DNA of 64,000 nucleotides, taken from assembly GCF_014646015.1 (NCBI RefSeq), contig NZ_BMMQ01000005.1, positions 208,023 to 272,022 on the forward strand, in the 5' to 3' direction. Made by a program: the position numbers and the translations under genes. Origin of the DNA: Microbacterium nanhaiense (lineage in GTDB: Bacteria; Actinomycetota; Actinomycetes; Actinomycetales; Microbacteriaceae). The notes beneath the pieces were generated by a model. The model made no database searches, had not been told where the DNA came from, and was given only the letters and a program-made list of their open reading frames with translations. Of the stretch, positions 53,356 through 64,000 are shown one piece after another (position 1 is the stretch's first letter; each line of letters opens with the position of its first letter).

Positions 53356-53619
53356 ATGACGACGAAGAGAAGACATCCGCGTTATCTGCAGACCCTGCTC
53401 CTGTGCGCCGGCGCGTTGCTTGTTGTTATCGCTGGAGTCACTGCCATTATCGAGGGCTACGCGGCAGATGCGCAGATGCGGGGAGGCAACGTCATCCCGG
53501 CAATAGTCGTTGCAGGTCTCGGCTTTGCGTCGGCGTCGGTCGGATTGGTGATGCCGCGGATTTCGCCTCGGCGGGCCGACGATACGGACGAGGCATCCGA
53601 GAACAGAAGCCCGTCGTAG
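53356..53619 (+). CDS. Small two-helix membrane protein, unknown function
   Basis: The 87-residue protein starts with a basic tail (MTTKRRHPRY), then two hydrophobic segments (about residues 10-30 and 45-65) and a charged C-terminus. No family is recognised. The start ATG is not preceded by a good ribosome site. It is the first of two small membrane genes between pheT and the arginine operon. Confidence 0.6.
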   Translation: MTTKRRHPRYLQTLLLCAGALLVVIAGVTAIIEGYAADAQMRGGNVIPAIVVAGLGFASASVGLVMPRISPRRADDTDEASENRSPS

Positions 53620-53703
53620 AGCCGGGCGAGAGGGTATTCCCGCGCGCGGCGGTTGGCATGCCTGTATGCCCGCCACTCTTACCCCCTCTGTCATGATTAG
53701 TGG

Positions 53704-54051
53704 GTGAGGTCACTCGGAGTCATCATCCTCGCGATCATCGCGACGCTTGCCGGGTTGTTCGGCGTCATGTCGCTCGGTCTGTCGGGGCTTACCTTGGCGG
53801 GGCCCGGCCTCATGGTCATCGAGTACCCGGATTCGGATGACTTCGAGAGATCGAGCGGCATCGTCGTGGGACTCATTGAATTGACTATCTGGTTCCTCCT
53901 GATCGTGGCGGCCGTGATCGTCGGGATCAGGGGAGGCAGACCCAGGCGTGCGCGGCGGGCGGTGGTTTGGATCAGCGCAGGGCTGAGCACCATACTCGTG
54001 CTGACAGGGCTGACGATCGTGCTGTCGACGGTCCCTCGAAGCCTTGTCTAG
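53704..54051 (+). CDS. Small membrane protein, unknown function
   Basis: The 115-residue protein (GTG start) has three hydrophobic segments: residues about 3-24, 52-74 and 86-108, with an acidic loop (EYPDSDDFERSSG) after the first and a basic loop (RGGRPRRARR) before the last. No family is recognised. A CATGAT box 6 nt before the GTG may be a -10 element. Confidence 0.6.
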   Translation: MRSLGVIILAIIATLAGLFGVMSLGLSGLTLAGPGLMVIEYPDSDDFERSSGIVVGLIELTIWFLLIVAAVIVGIRGGRPRRARRAVVWISAGLSTILVLTGLTIVLSTVPRSLV

Positions 54052-54229
54052 CGATGATCATCGATCCACGCGGTCGTTATCGTCGCCGCCATTCTTGGGG
54101 CAGCACATCCAATGCGACGACGCGAGCCGAAAATTCGACCACGGGAGTAAATGCCGTGCGCCGGACCGCCGTTCCACGATCTGCGGCAAACGAAGCCGTA
54201 CGTCTGATCCCGGCAGGAGACAATGAACC
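54052..54229. other. Intergenic stretch, nothing identified
   Basis: These 178 bp hold only short overlapping open frames with no family likeness. I see no hairpin or RNA gene. A CAGGAG site near its end serves the acetyltransferase. Confidence 0.5.
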
Positions 54230-54751
54230 GTGCTCGAACTCTTGAACCTTCCGGTATCCGTAGCTGTTCGCGACGCCGAGGTGACGATCCGCCGGGCAAC
54301 GCTCGACGACTTGCGCGACCTCATGCGCCTGCTCGCGGACGATCCGATCAGCGCCGGGCGTGGAGACCTCGCCCTCGACGCCGACGAACCGGCCTACGCC
54401 GCCGCTCTCGGTCGGGTCCTGCAGGACCCGGGCAACGAACTCATCGTGGCGACGAAGGCGGATGGTGCGATCGTCGGCACGCTCCAGCTGACGCTCATCC
54501 CGGGCATGGCTCGGCGCGGAAGCACGAGACTGCTCGTCGAGGCCGTCCGTGTCGCGAGCGCCGAGCGCGGATCCGGGATCGGCTCGGCAATGACGCGCTG
54601 GGTGGTCGAGGAGGCCGCGATCGATCTCGAGGCGACGCTCGTCCAACTCACGTCCGATGCCGCGCGCGAGGACGCCCACCGCTTTTACACTCGGCTCGGA
54701 TTCGTCGGCTCGCACATTGGGTTCAAGTACGTCACGCAGCCGACTTTCTGA
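54230..54751 (+). CDS. GNAT family N-acetyltransferase
   Basis: The 173-residue protein begins its GNAT domain at VTIRRATLDDLRDLMRLL. The acetyl-CoA loop appears as VASAERGSGIGSAMTRWVVEEA, and the C-terminal AHRFYTRLGFVGSHIGFKY is typical. The acceptor is unknown. The start is GTG 54230 about 10 nt after AGGAG; an ATG at 54223 in another frame is ignored because that frame has no GNAT likeness. Confidence 0.87.
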   Translation: MLELLNLPVSVAVRDAEVTIRRATLDDLRDLMRLLADDPISAGRGDLALDADEPAYAAALGRVLQDPGNELIVATKADGAIVGTLQLTLIPGMARRGSTRLLVEAVRVASAERGSGIGSAMTRWVVEEAAIDLEATLVQLTSDAAREDAHRFYTRLGFVGSHIGFKYVTQPTF

Positions 54752-54958
54752 GAAGAGGAGCGAAACGTCGGAGTCGGAGCGCGTCCACACCCGCCTCACC
54801 GCCCACCCCGTGCTATTCTCGCTCCCATGTCCTGCGCCATCGAGACCCGACGCGGCCGCCGAATCTCGGCGGGCCGCCGGCCAGCGCGCGCATAGACTGC
54901 GCCGCGTGAGCGGTCCGCCGTCACGGACATCCGCTCATCGCGCAATAAGGTAGAGAAC
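54752..54958 (+). promoter_or_regulatory. Upstream region of the arginine operon with -10 box
   Basis: The 207 bp before argC contain no supported gene. TAAGGT (54946-54951) ends 7 nt before the argC ATG and is the likely -10 box. I could not find a convincing ArgR box by eye. A very GC-rich stretch (about 54850-54895) may form secondary structure. Confidence 0.45.
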
Positions 54959-56002
54959 ATGACGTATTCGGTCGCCGTTTCCGGCGCCTCTGGTTATGCG
55001 GGCGGCGAGATTCTTCGGCTTCTCGCGAATCATCCCGATGTCGAGATCACCACGGTCACGGCGCATTCCAATGCGGGGGATCCGCTGGCGGCGCATCAGC
55101 CGCACCTCCGCTCTCTCAAGCACCTGGAACTGAAGCCCACCACCCCCGAGGTGCTGGCCGGCCACGACATCGTGTTCCTGGCCCTCCCGCACGGGCAGTC
55201 GGGCCAGTACACCGATGCGCTCGAGAACGTCGGCCTCGTTGTCGACGCGGGCGCCGACCACCGTCTCACGAGCAAGGACGCCTGGGACCAGTTCTACGGC
55301 GGCGAATTCCACACGCCATGGGCCTACGGTGTTCCGGAGCTCCTGGTCGACGGCTGGAAGCAACGCGAGAACCTGGTGGGTGCGACCCGCATCGCGGCGC
55401 CCGGATGCAACGCGTCGACCGTGTCGTTGAGCCTCGTGCCCGGCATCGCAGCCGGCGTGATCGACGCCGACGATATCGTCACGGTGCTCGCGGTCGGCCC
55501 ATCCGGGGCGGGCAAGTCGCTCAAGCCGCACCTTCTCGCAAGCGAGATGCTCGGATCCGCGAGCGCGTACGGCGTGGGCGGCACGCACCGGCACATCCCG
55601 GAGATCCAGCAGGCGCTCCGCGGCGCGGGCGCCGTGGATCCGCGGGTGTCGTTCACACCCGTGCTCGTGCCCATGGCGCGCGGCATCCTCGCGACGACGA
55701 CGGCAAAGATCGCGGAGGGCGTGAGCGATGCCGAGATCCGGGACGCCTGGGAGAGCGCATACGGCGACGAGGTCTTCGTGAACCTCCTTCCCGCGGGCGT
55801 TCAGCCGAGGATCTCGGACGTCGTGGGGGCGAACACCGCGCTCATGAGCGTGGCGATCGATCGCGCGGCGAATCGTGTCGTGATCACCACGGCGCTCGAC
55901 AATCTCGCCAAGGGCACCGCAGGTGCCGCCATTCAGTCGATGAACATCGCGCTCGGTCTCGAAGAGACGACGGCGCTGACCGTGAACGGAGTTGCGCCGT
56001 GA
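54959..56002 (+). CDS. argC: N-acetyl-gamma-glutamyl-phosphate reductase ArgC
   Basis: ArgC reduces N-acetylglutamyl phosphate with NADPH in arginine synthesis. The 347 residues have the Rossmann motif [10 protein letters not shown] and the catalytic Cys150 in AAPGCNAS, which departs from the more common NPGCYPT form but keeps the Cys. It is the first gene of argCJBDF. The stop overlaps argJ (GTGA). Confidence 0.97.
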   Translation: MTYSVAVSGASGYAGGEILRLLANHPDVEITTVTAHSNAGDPLAAHQPHLRSLKHLELKPTTPEVLAGHDIVFLALPHGQSGQYTDALENVGLVVDAGADHRLTSKDAWDQFYGGEFHTPWAYGVPELLVDGWKQRENLVGATRIAAPGCNASTVSLSLVPGIAAGVIDADDIVTVLAVGPSGAGKSLKPHLLASEMLGSASAYGVGGTHRHIPEIQQALRGAGAVDPRVSFTPVLVPMARGILATTTAKIAEGVSDAEIRDAWESAYGDEVFVNLLPAGVQPRISDVVGANTALMSVAIDRAANRVVITTALDNLAKGTAGAAIQSMNIALGLEETTALTVNGVAP

Positions 56003-57156
56003 GTGTGACAGCAGCACAGGGGTTCGAGGCGGCCGGTGTCGTCGCGGGCCTGAAGTCAACCGGCAAGCCCGACGTCGCGCTCGTGGTGAACCGTGGTCCG
56101 CAGAAGACCGGCGCGGCGGTGTTCACCTCCAACCGCGCGAAGGCGAACCCGATCATGTGGTCGCAGCAGGTCGTGAAGGACGGCGTCATCGAGGCGGTCG
56201 TGCTCAACTCGGGCGGGGCGAACTGCTTCACGGGGTCCTTCGGCTTCCAGACCGCGCACCTCACGGCGGAGACGGTCGGCGAGGCGCTGGGCGTCTCGGC
56301 GGGCGATGTCGTGGTGTGCTCCACCGGCCTCATCGGCACGGGCGACGAGGTCTTCCGCGGGAAGGTGCTCGACGGCGCCGCCGCGGCGGTAGCCGAACTC
56401 TCAGATGACGGCGGGGATCGCGCGGCGCACGCGATCATGACGACCGACACGATCCCGAAGCAGGCCGTGCGCACGCGCGACGGCTGGACCATCGGCGGAA
56501 TGGCGAAGGGTGCGGGCATGCTCGCGCCGGGCCTCGCCACGATGCTCGTCGTGATCACGACCGACGCGGTGCTCACCGCCGAGCAGTCGGACGCCGCGCT
56601 CCGCGGCGCGACGACGCTGAGCTTCGACCGGCTCGACTCAGACGGCGCGATGTCGACGAACGACCAGGTCACGCTACTCGCGAGCGGCGCGACGGGCATC
56701 GAGCCCGACCTCGACGCCTTCCAGGAGGAGCTGACCGCGCTCTGCCTCGACCTCGCCGAACAACTCATGGGCGACGCCGAGGGCGCGAGCCACAACATCC
56801 GCATCGAGGTGCGCCACGCCGCCGACGAAGACGACGCGTTGACGGTTGCACGCTCGGTGGCCCGCAACAACCTGTTCAAGACGGCGATCTTCGGCAACGA
56901 TCCCAACTGGGGCCGCGTGCTCGCTGCGATCGGCACGACGGATGCGGAATTCGACCCGTACAACGTCGACGTCACCATGAACGGTGTGCGGGTGTGCACG
57001 CAGGGCGGCCCCGACCGCCCGCGCGAGGAGGTCGACCTGACCCCGCGGGACACGCACGTCGTGATCGATCTCCTCGTCGGCGAGGCGACGGCGACGATCC
57101 TGACGAACGACCTCACGCACGCCTACGTCCACGAGAACAGCGCATATTCCTCATGA
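55999..57156 (+). CDS. argJ: Glutamate N-acetyltransferase/amino-acid acetyltransferase ArgJ
   Basis: ArgJ recycles the acetyl group from N-acetylornithine to glutamate. The 385-residue precursor cleaves itself into two chains before Thr181 in [14 protein letters not shown]. The oxyanion CSTGLIG segment is present. The start is GTG 55999, overlapping argC. Because the cyclic pathway with ArgJ is present, a separate ArgE is not expected. Confidence 0.97.
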   Translation: MSVTAAQGFEAAGVVAGLKSTGKPDVALVVNRGPQKTGAAVFTSNRAKANPIMWSQQVVKDGVIEAVVLNSGGANCFTGSFGFQTAHLTAETVGEALGVSAGDVVVCSTGLIGTGDEVFRGKVLDGAAAAVAELSDDGGDRAAHAIMTTDTIPKQAVRTRDGWTIGGMAKGAGMLAPGLATMLVVITTDAVLTAEQSDAALRGATTLSFDRLDSDGAMSTNDQVTLLASGATGIEPDLDAFQEELTALCLDLAEQLMGDAEGASHNIRIEVRHAADEDDALTVARSVARNNLFKTAIFGNDPNWGRVLAAIGTTDAEFDPYNVDVTMNGVRVCTQGGPDRPREEVDLTPRDTHVVIDLLVGEATATILTNDLTHAYVHENSAYSS

Positions 57157-58058
57157 CACCGATCGATCTTCAGAAGACGAGCCCCGAAGAGGCGGAGTTC
57201 AAGGCCTCGACGCTGATCGAGTCCCTCCCGTGGCTCAAGCAGTACCGCGACGAGATCGTCGTCGTGAAGTACGGCGGCAACGCGATGATCTCCGAGGAGC
57301 TTCAGGACGCCTTTGCGGCCGACATCGCCTATCTGCGCTACGTCGGCATCAAGCCCGTCGTCGTGCACGGCGGTGGGCCGCAGATTTCGAACATGCTCGA
57401 CCGCCTGGCGATTCCGAGCGAGTTCAAGGGCGGCTATCGGGTGACCTCGACCGAGGCGATCAGCGTCGTGCGCATGGTGCTCACGGGACAGATCAACCCG
57501 CAGCTCGTGTCGAAGATCAACTCCCACGGCCCCTTCGCGGTCGGCATCTCCGGTGAGGACGCCGCGTTGTTCGGCGGCCGCCGCCGCGGCGTGATGATCA
57601 ACGGCGTCGAGGAGAGCCTCGGCCGCGTCGGCAACGTCGTCAAGGTCGACCCGAAGCCGGTGCTCGACCACCTGCGCGCCGACCGGATCCCCGTCGTCGC
57701 GGGCGTCGCCCCCGACCTCGACAACCCGGGGCACACGCTCAACATCAACGCCGACGCCGCAGCGAGCGCGCTCGCGCGGGCGCTGGGCGCCAAGAAGCTC
57801 GTCATCCTCACGGACGTACCGGGGCTGTACGCCGACTGGCCGAACCGCGACTCTCTCGTGTCGCACCTCACGGCCGACGAGCTGACGGAACTCATGCCGC
57901 GTCTCGAATCGGGCATGATCCCGAAGATGCAGGCCTGCCTCGACGCCGTGCAGAACGGCGTGAAGAAGGCATCGATCATCGACGGTCGGGTTCCGCACTC
58001 GGTCCTCGTCGAACTCTTCACCAGCAACGGAATCGGAACGGAGGTCTCGGCATCATGA
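57153..58058 (+). CDS. argB: Acetylglutamate kinase ArgB
   Basis: The 301-residue amino-acid kinase phosphorylates N-acetylglutamate. The motifs [30 protein letters not shown] and [11 protein letters not shown] are intact. The extended N-terminus (about 25 residues before the first strand) is typical of arginine-inhibited kinases with a mobile N-terminal helix, so feedback inhibition is likely. It overlaps both neighbours by ATGA. Confidence 0.97.
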   Translation: MTPIDLQKTSPEEAEFKASTLIESLPWLKQYRDEIVVVKYGGNAMISEELQDAFAADIAYLRYVGIKPVVVHGGGPQISNMLDRLAIPSEFKGGYRVTSTEAISVVRMVLTGQINPQLVSKINSHGPFAVGISGEDAALFGGRRRGVMINGVEESLGRVGNVVKVDPKPVLDHLRADRIPVVAGVAPDLDNPGHTLNINADAAASALARALGAKKLVILTDVPGLYADWPNRDSLVSHLTADELTELMPRLESGMIPKMQACLDAVQNGVKKASIIDGRVPHSVLVELFTSNGIGTEVSAS

Positions 58059-59247
58059 CGCACGACTGGAAGGACGAGGCCGCCCGCGACCTCATGAGCC
58101 TCGGCGGACGCCTCGCGAACCTCGAACGCGGCAAGGGCTCCCACGTATGGGACACCGAGGGCAATCGCTTCCTCGATTTCCTCGGCGGCATCGCCGTGAA
58201 CGCCCTCGGTCACGCCCACCCGGTGTTCGTGGAGGCCGTCACGCAGCAGGCCCAGCGCCTCGCGCACGTGTCGAACTATTTCGCCACGCCGCAGCAGCTC
58301 GAACTCGCGGCGCGCCTCAAGCGCCTCGCGAAGACCGGCGACGAGGGCCGCGTGTTCCTCGCGAACGCGGGCACCGAGGCGAACGAGACCGCGTTGAAGC
58401 TCGCGCGCCTGCACGGCAACAAGCGCGGCAAGGGCACGATCCTGTGCCTCAACGGCGCCTTCCACGGGCGCACCACGGGCGCGCTCGCGCTGACGCCCAA
58501 GGCCGCGTATCAGGATCCGTTCGCCCCGCTCCTGCCGGGCGTCGTCGCGATCGACCCGACCATCGAGGCGCTGGAACGCGCGTTCACGGACGATGTGGCA
58601 GCGATCTTTGCCGAGCCGATCCAGGGCGAGGCGGGCGTCGTTCCGCTTCCCGACGGATTCCTGGCCCGCGCCCGCGAGCTCGCGACGGAGCACGACGCGC
58701 TGCTCATCCTCGACGAGGTGCAGACCGGATCCGGTCGCACCGGCGAGTGGTTCGCGCACCAGGCGCTCGGAATCACGCCCGACGCGATCACGATCGCGAA
58801 GTCGGCGGGCGGCGGATTCCCGATCGGCGCCCTGATCACCTTCGGCGAGGCGAGTTCGCTGTTCTACCCGGGCACGCACAACTCGACCTTCGGCGGTAAC
58901 CCGCTGGCGAGCGCCGTCGCGAACGCCGTGCTGGAGCACATCGAAGACACGGGGCTGCTCGAGAACGTGACCCGGCGCGGGGCCGAGATCCGCGAGAAGG
59001 TTCAGGAGCTGCCGCTCGTGTCGCACACGCGCGGCGCGGGCCTGCTGATCGGCATCGTGCTCGACGGCCCCGTCGCGGCCGAGGTCGCGGCGGCGGCGTT
59101 CGAGCGCGGGCTCATCATCAACGCACCGGCCGCCGACGTCATTCGTCTGGCACCCGCGTACACGATCGGTGACGACGAGATCGCCGAATTCCTCGACATC
59201 TTCGCCGCGTCGCTCGACGCCGTCGCACACAGCCAGGAGAACGCCTC

Positions 59248-59251
<4 letters not shown>
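58055..59251 (+). CDS. argD: Acetylornithine aminotransferase ArgD
   Basis: This 398-residue class III PLP aminotransferase makes N-acetylornithine from the semialdehyde. It has [23 protein letters not shown] and the Schiff-base Lys in [16 protein letters not shown]. It overlaps argB and argF by ATGA. Confidence 0.96.
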
Positions 59252-61676
<2,425 letters not shown>

Positions 61677-61687
61677 GATCGGACACC

Positions 61688-62989
61688 ATGACGACTTCCG
61701 ACCTGATCGTGGCCGAACAGAAGCTCGACGACTCCTTCGACACCCTCTGGGATGAACTCAACTGGCGTGGCCTCGTGCACGTCTCGACCGACGCCGAGGC
61801 GCTCAAGGAGCTCCTCGAGGGCGAGCCGATCGTCTACTACTGCGGCTTCGACCCGACCGCGCCGAGCCTGCACCTGGGCAACCTCGTCCAGCTCCTCACG
61901 ATGCGCCGCATCCAGCTGGCCGGTCACCGGCCGCTGGGCCTCGTCGGCGGATCCACGGGGCTCGTCGGCGACCCCCGCCCGACCGCCGAACGCACGCTCA
62001 ACACGCGCGAGACGGTGGCGGAGTGGGTCGCGAAGCTGCGCGCGCAGATCGAGCGCTTCCTCAGCTTCGAGGGCGACAACGCCGCACGCATGGTGAATAA
62101 CCTCGACTGGACGGCGCCGATGAGCGCCATCGACTTCCTGCGCGAGATCGGCAAGCACTTCCGAGTCGGCACGATGCTGAAGAAGGACGCGGTCAGCGCG
62201 CGGCTCAACTCGGACGCCGGCATCAGCTACACCGAGTTCAGCTACCAGATCCTGCAGGGCATGGACTACCTCGAGCTGTACCGCCAGTACGGTTGCGTGC
62301 TCCAGACGGGTGGCAGCGACCAGTGGGGCAACCTGACGAGCGGCACGGACCTCATCCACCGCGTCGAGGGAACGAGCGTTCACGCCTTCGGAACCCCCCT
62401 CATCACGAACAGCGACGGCACGAAGTTCGGCAAGAGCGAGGGCAACGCCATCTGGCTCGACGCCGAGATGTGCAGCCCGTACGCGATGTACCAGTTCTGG
62501 CTGAACACGGACGACCGCGACGTGATCGACCGCCTCAAGGTGTTCACCTTCCTCAGCCGTGAAGAGATCGCCGAGTACGCGCGTCTGGTCGAGGAGGAGC
62601 CGTTCCGTCGCGCCGCCCAGAAGCGCCTCGCGCTCGAGGTCACCGCGACGGTCCACGGTCTCGAGACGACGGAGAAGGCGATTGCGGCGTCGGAGGCGCT
62701 CTTCGGCAAGGGTGAGCTGGCCGCGCTCGACGCGGCGACGCTCGCGTCGGCGCTGGGCGAGCTTCCGCACGCGAATGTCGCGAGCGGTACCTCGGTGATC
62801 GATGCGCTGGTGGCTACGGGCCTCGTGAAGTCCGTGTCGGAGGCTCGGCGTGCGATCGCGCAAGGCGGCGTCACGATCAACGGCGAGAAGGTCGCCGGAG
62901 ACGAGGCGCAGGTCGAGGGCGCGCTGCCGGGCGGTGTCGCGGTGCTGCGCCGCGGCAAGAAAGCGCTCGCGGGACTGTTCGTCGGCTGA
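61688..62989 (+). CDS. tyrS: Tyrosyl-tRNA synthetase
   Basis: The 433-residue class I synthetase (TyrRS type 1) has the HIGH-like PSLHLGNLVQLL, the tyrosine pocket YCGFDPTAPS and GGSDQWGN, the KMSKS-like KFGKSEG, and a C-terminal S4 domain (VSEARRAIAQGGVTINGEKV). It is a single-gene unit after argH. Confidence 0.97.
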   Translation: MTTSDLIVAEQKLDDSFDTLWDELNWRGLVHVSTDAEALKELLEGEPIVYYCGFDPTAPSLHLGNLVQLLTMRRIQLAGHRPLGLVGGSTGLVGDPRPTAERTLNTRETVAEWVAKLRAQIERFLSFEGDNAARMVNNLDWTAPMSAIDFLREIGKHFRVGTMLKKDAVSARLNSDAGISYTEFSYQILQGMDYLELYRQYGCVLQTGGSDQWGNLTSGTDLIHRVEGTSVHAFGTPLITNSDGTKFGKSEGNAIWLDAEMCSPYAMYQFWLNTDDRDVIDRLKVFTFLSREEIAEYARLVEEEPFRRAAQKRLALEVTATVHGLETTEKAIAASEALFGKGELAALDAATLASALGELPHANVASGTSVIDALVATGLVKSVSEARRAIAQGGVTINGEKVAGDEAQVEGALPGGVAVLRRGKKALAGLFVG

Positions 62990-63036
62990 CCGTCACGGCT
63001 GCGCCGGGCGAGAGCGGAAGAAGGGGAGATCTGAGA

Positions 63037-63798
63037 ATGAGCAACAACCAGCAACCGCAGCGCCCGGCGGCACCCGCCGGCGCACCCGAACAGGATCCGC
63101 GGCGCGGCGCGGCGCGAGCGATGCGTGCCCGTCTCGAGAAGAAGGCGGCCGACGCCGGCGTCGCGATCGAGATTCCCGAGACGTTCACCGAGCACGTCGG
63201 CACGGCGGACGGAGGCCAGCGCACGCTCGAGAACGCGGGCGCCGGCGCGGCGGCTCAGCTCGCGCAGAAGTACGGGGTCGATCCCGAAGCGGCCAAGGTC
63301 GTCGAATCCGCACAGACTCTCGCGACCGAGGACGGCCGACGAGCCGCGATGCGGGAGTTGGGCGTGCACATGTCCGGGCGTCTCGCGGAGCGCTACGGCG
63401 TCGAAGACGCCGAGGCGCAGAAACTGCTCGAATCGTCGCGCGCCCTGCGTACGCGCGAGGGAAGGCAGAGTCTTCTCGCGCAGTACGCCGGCAACGTCGA
63501 CGCCGAGAACCTCATGGCGAGGCTCCACGACCGGTCGCTTTCGATCGACGATCGGCGAGAGCTCGTCGGCTCGCTGCTCAAGAACGACAAGGTGACCGGC
63601 ACGCTCAAGAAGGCGGGCAAGGGTCTCGTCGTCGGCGCGATCATCCTGCTCGTGGTGCTCGCGCTCGTGCTGATCGGCGGGGTCGCGATCCTGTCCTGGC
63701 TGTTCCAGGCCGGGGGAGGGGACGCGTCCGCGATGGTCGACGCGATCGCGACACGCCCGGTGTGGGGGCTGCTTGCTGGGCCCCCGGGATCCGCGTAA
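63037..63798 (+). CDS. C-terminally anchored helical protein, unknown function
   Basis: The 253-residue protein begins with a Gln/Pro/Ala-rich disordered tail and an RGAARAMRARLEKKAADAG helix, then an Ala/Glu-rich helical body with two similar segments (LAQKYGVDPEAAKVVESAQTL and LAERYGVEDAEAQKLLESSRAL). One hydrophobic helix (about residues 193-223) near the C-terminus should anchor it in the membrane. AAGGGGAGA precedes the ATG. No family is recognised. Confidence 0.7.
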   Translation: MSNNQQPQRPAAPAGAPEQDPRRGAARAMRARLEKKAADAGVAIEIPETFTEHVGTADGGQRTLENAGAGAAAQLAQKYGVDPEAAKVVESAQTLATEDGRRAAMRELGVHMSGRLAERYGVEDAEAQKLLESSRALRTREGRQSLLAQYAGNVDAENLMARLHDRSLSIDDRRELVGSLLKNDKVTGTLKKAGKGLVVGAIILLVVLALVLIGGVAILSWLFQAGGGDASAMVDAIATRPVWGLLAGPPGSA

Positions 63799-64000
63799 TG
63801 TAATTCCTTGTCGCCGCCAAGCGGTGAGGTTGAGCCGACAGGCTCCCATCCCAAGACGGCGACACGGAATCAAAATCCTCTTCAGAGGAGATGGGTTTCG
63901 GAAGAGATGATCTTCAGGTTTCATTCAGAATGGGCCGGTAAGTTTGTCTCTTGTCGCCTAAACGAGAGATTGTGGTGGTGGCGTAGGGAAGTTGCCCCGG
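63799..64000. other. Structured non-coding region at the right edge
   Basis: No gene is supported in these 202 bp, which are clearly AT-richer than the rest. TTCCTTGTCGCCG (63804-63816) pairs with CGGCGACACGGAA (63857-63869) with one mismatch. It encloses CCGC-CAA-GCGG (63814-63824, in competition with the outer stem end) and GAGCC-GACA-GGCTC (63832-63845). A further TCCTC-TTCA-GAGGA hairpin lies at 63876-63889. It may be the 3' end of the preceding transcript, a small RNA, or the leader of a gene beyond the window. Confidence 0.45.

Noticed and set aside
50616..53357. Minus-strand open frame of 913 codons
   Set aside because: It is antisense to pheT and shows repetitive Arg/Val/Asp/Gly composition only.
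54223..54909. Alternative plus-strand frame of 228 codons starting at an ATG with a better ribosome site
   Set aside because: It is Arg-rich with no domain, while the frame from GTG 54230 encodes a complete GNAT acetyltransferase.
63799..64000. tRNA or the 5' end of 16S rRNA at the right edge
   Set aside because: No cloverleaf with T-loop and anticodon arm could be drawn and no conserved 16S start sequence is seen.

Overview
The window is a 64 kb piece of a high-GC (about 70%) actinobacterial chromosome. Gene content and order (miaB-miaA, dapF, lysE/lysG, hflX, divergent lexA/LysM, hisC-hisB-hisH-priA, infC-rpmI-rplT, gluABCD, pheST, argCJBDFH, tyrS) point to the family Microbacteriaceae, close to Microbacterium. 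Nearly all of the DNA is coding. Many genes overlap by 4 bp (ATGA or GTGA), and ten operon heads carry a TANNNT -10 box only 6-8 nt before the start codon, which suggests leaderless transcripts. No tRNA, rRNA, CRISPR array, IS element or prophage gene was seen.

Region 1 (1-2206): the tRNA-modification pair miaB (5' end outside the window) and miaA. Region 2 (2308-18108): an accessory catabolic cluster around a GntR/FadR-type regulator. One arm, on the minus strand, encodes a carbohydrate ABC importer (binding lipoprotein plus two permeases, no ATPase) and an intracellular beta-helix carbohydrate-active enzyme. The other arm, on the plus strand, encodes an enolase-superfamily dehydratase, two Gfo/Idh/MocA dehydrogenases, a sugar isomerase/epimerase TIM barrel, a metallo-beta-lactamase-fold hydrolase, a CaiB-type CoA-transferase, a solute-binding-like protein without a signal peptide, an enoyl-CoA hydratase and a fumarylacetoacetase-family enzyme. 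Together these fit uptake of a sugar or glycoside and its oxidation by a non-phosphorylative sugar-acid route, with a CoA-thioester side branch. Three ATGATG/CATCAT palindromes lie at the likely operator positions.

Region 3 (18136-26689): a NarL-type two-component system joined to an ABC-2 exporter, then dapF, the lysine exporter LysE with its activator LysG, an RsmC-like methyltransferase and HflX. Region 4 (26739-34649): a membrane-bound Pls/PosA-type nonribosomal peptide synthetase (A-T core, membrane segments, three left-handed beta-helix domains), translationally coupled to an M1 metallopeptidase. A convergent pair follows, an S9 peptidase and an Sfp-type phosphopantetheinyl transferase. 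The adenylation pocket reads like a lysine code, so this looks like a cationic homo-poly(amino acid) locus similar to that for epsilon-poly-lysine.

Region 5 (34712-44763): lexA with a divergent LysM protein (SOS cell-division suppressor type), the his genes, sseB, a DUF1844 gene, infC (apparently with an AUC start), rpmI, rplT, a glycosyltransferase/flippase-like pair and a SpoU methyltransferase. Region 6 (44893-62989): the glutamate-type ABC transporter gluABCD, a secreted DUF5648-repeat protein, pheST, two small membrane proteins, a GNAT acetyltransferase, the arginine operon argCJBDF plus argH (argG and argR are missing from their usual places) and tyrS. The window closes with a C-terminally anchored protein of unknown function and about 200 bp of AT-richer, structured non-coding DNA.

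A hand count suggests that the palindrome GGATCC is several-fold over-represented across the window.
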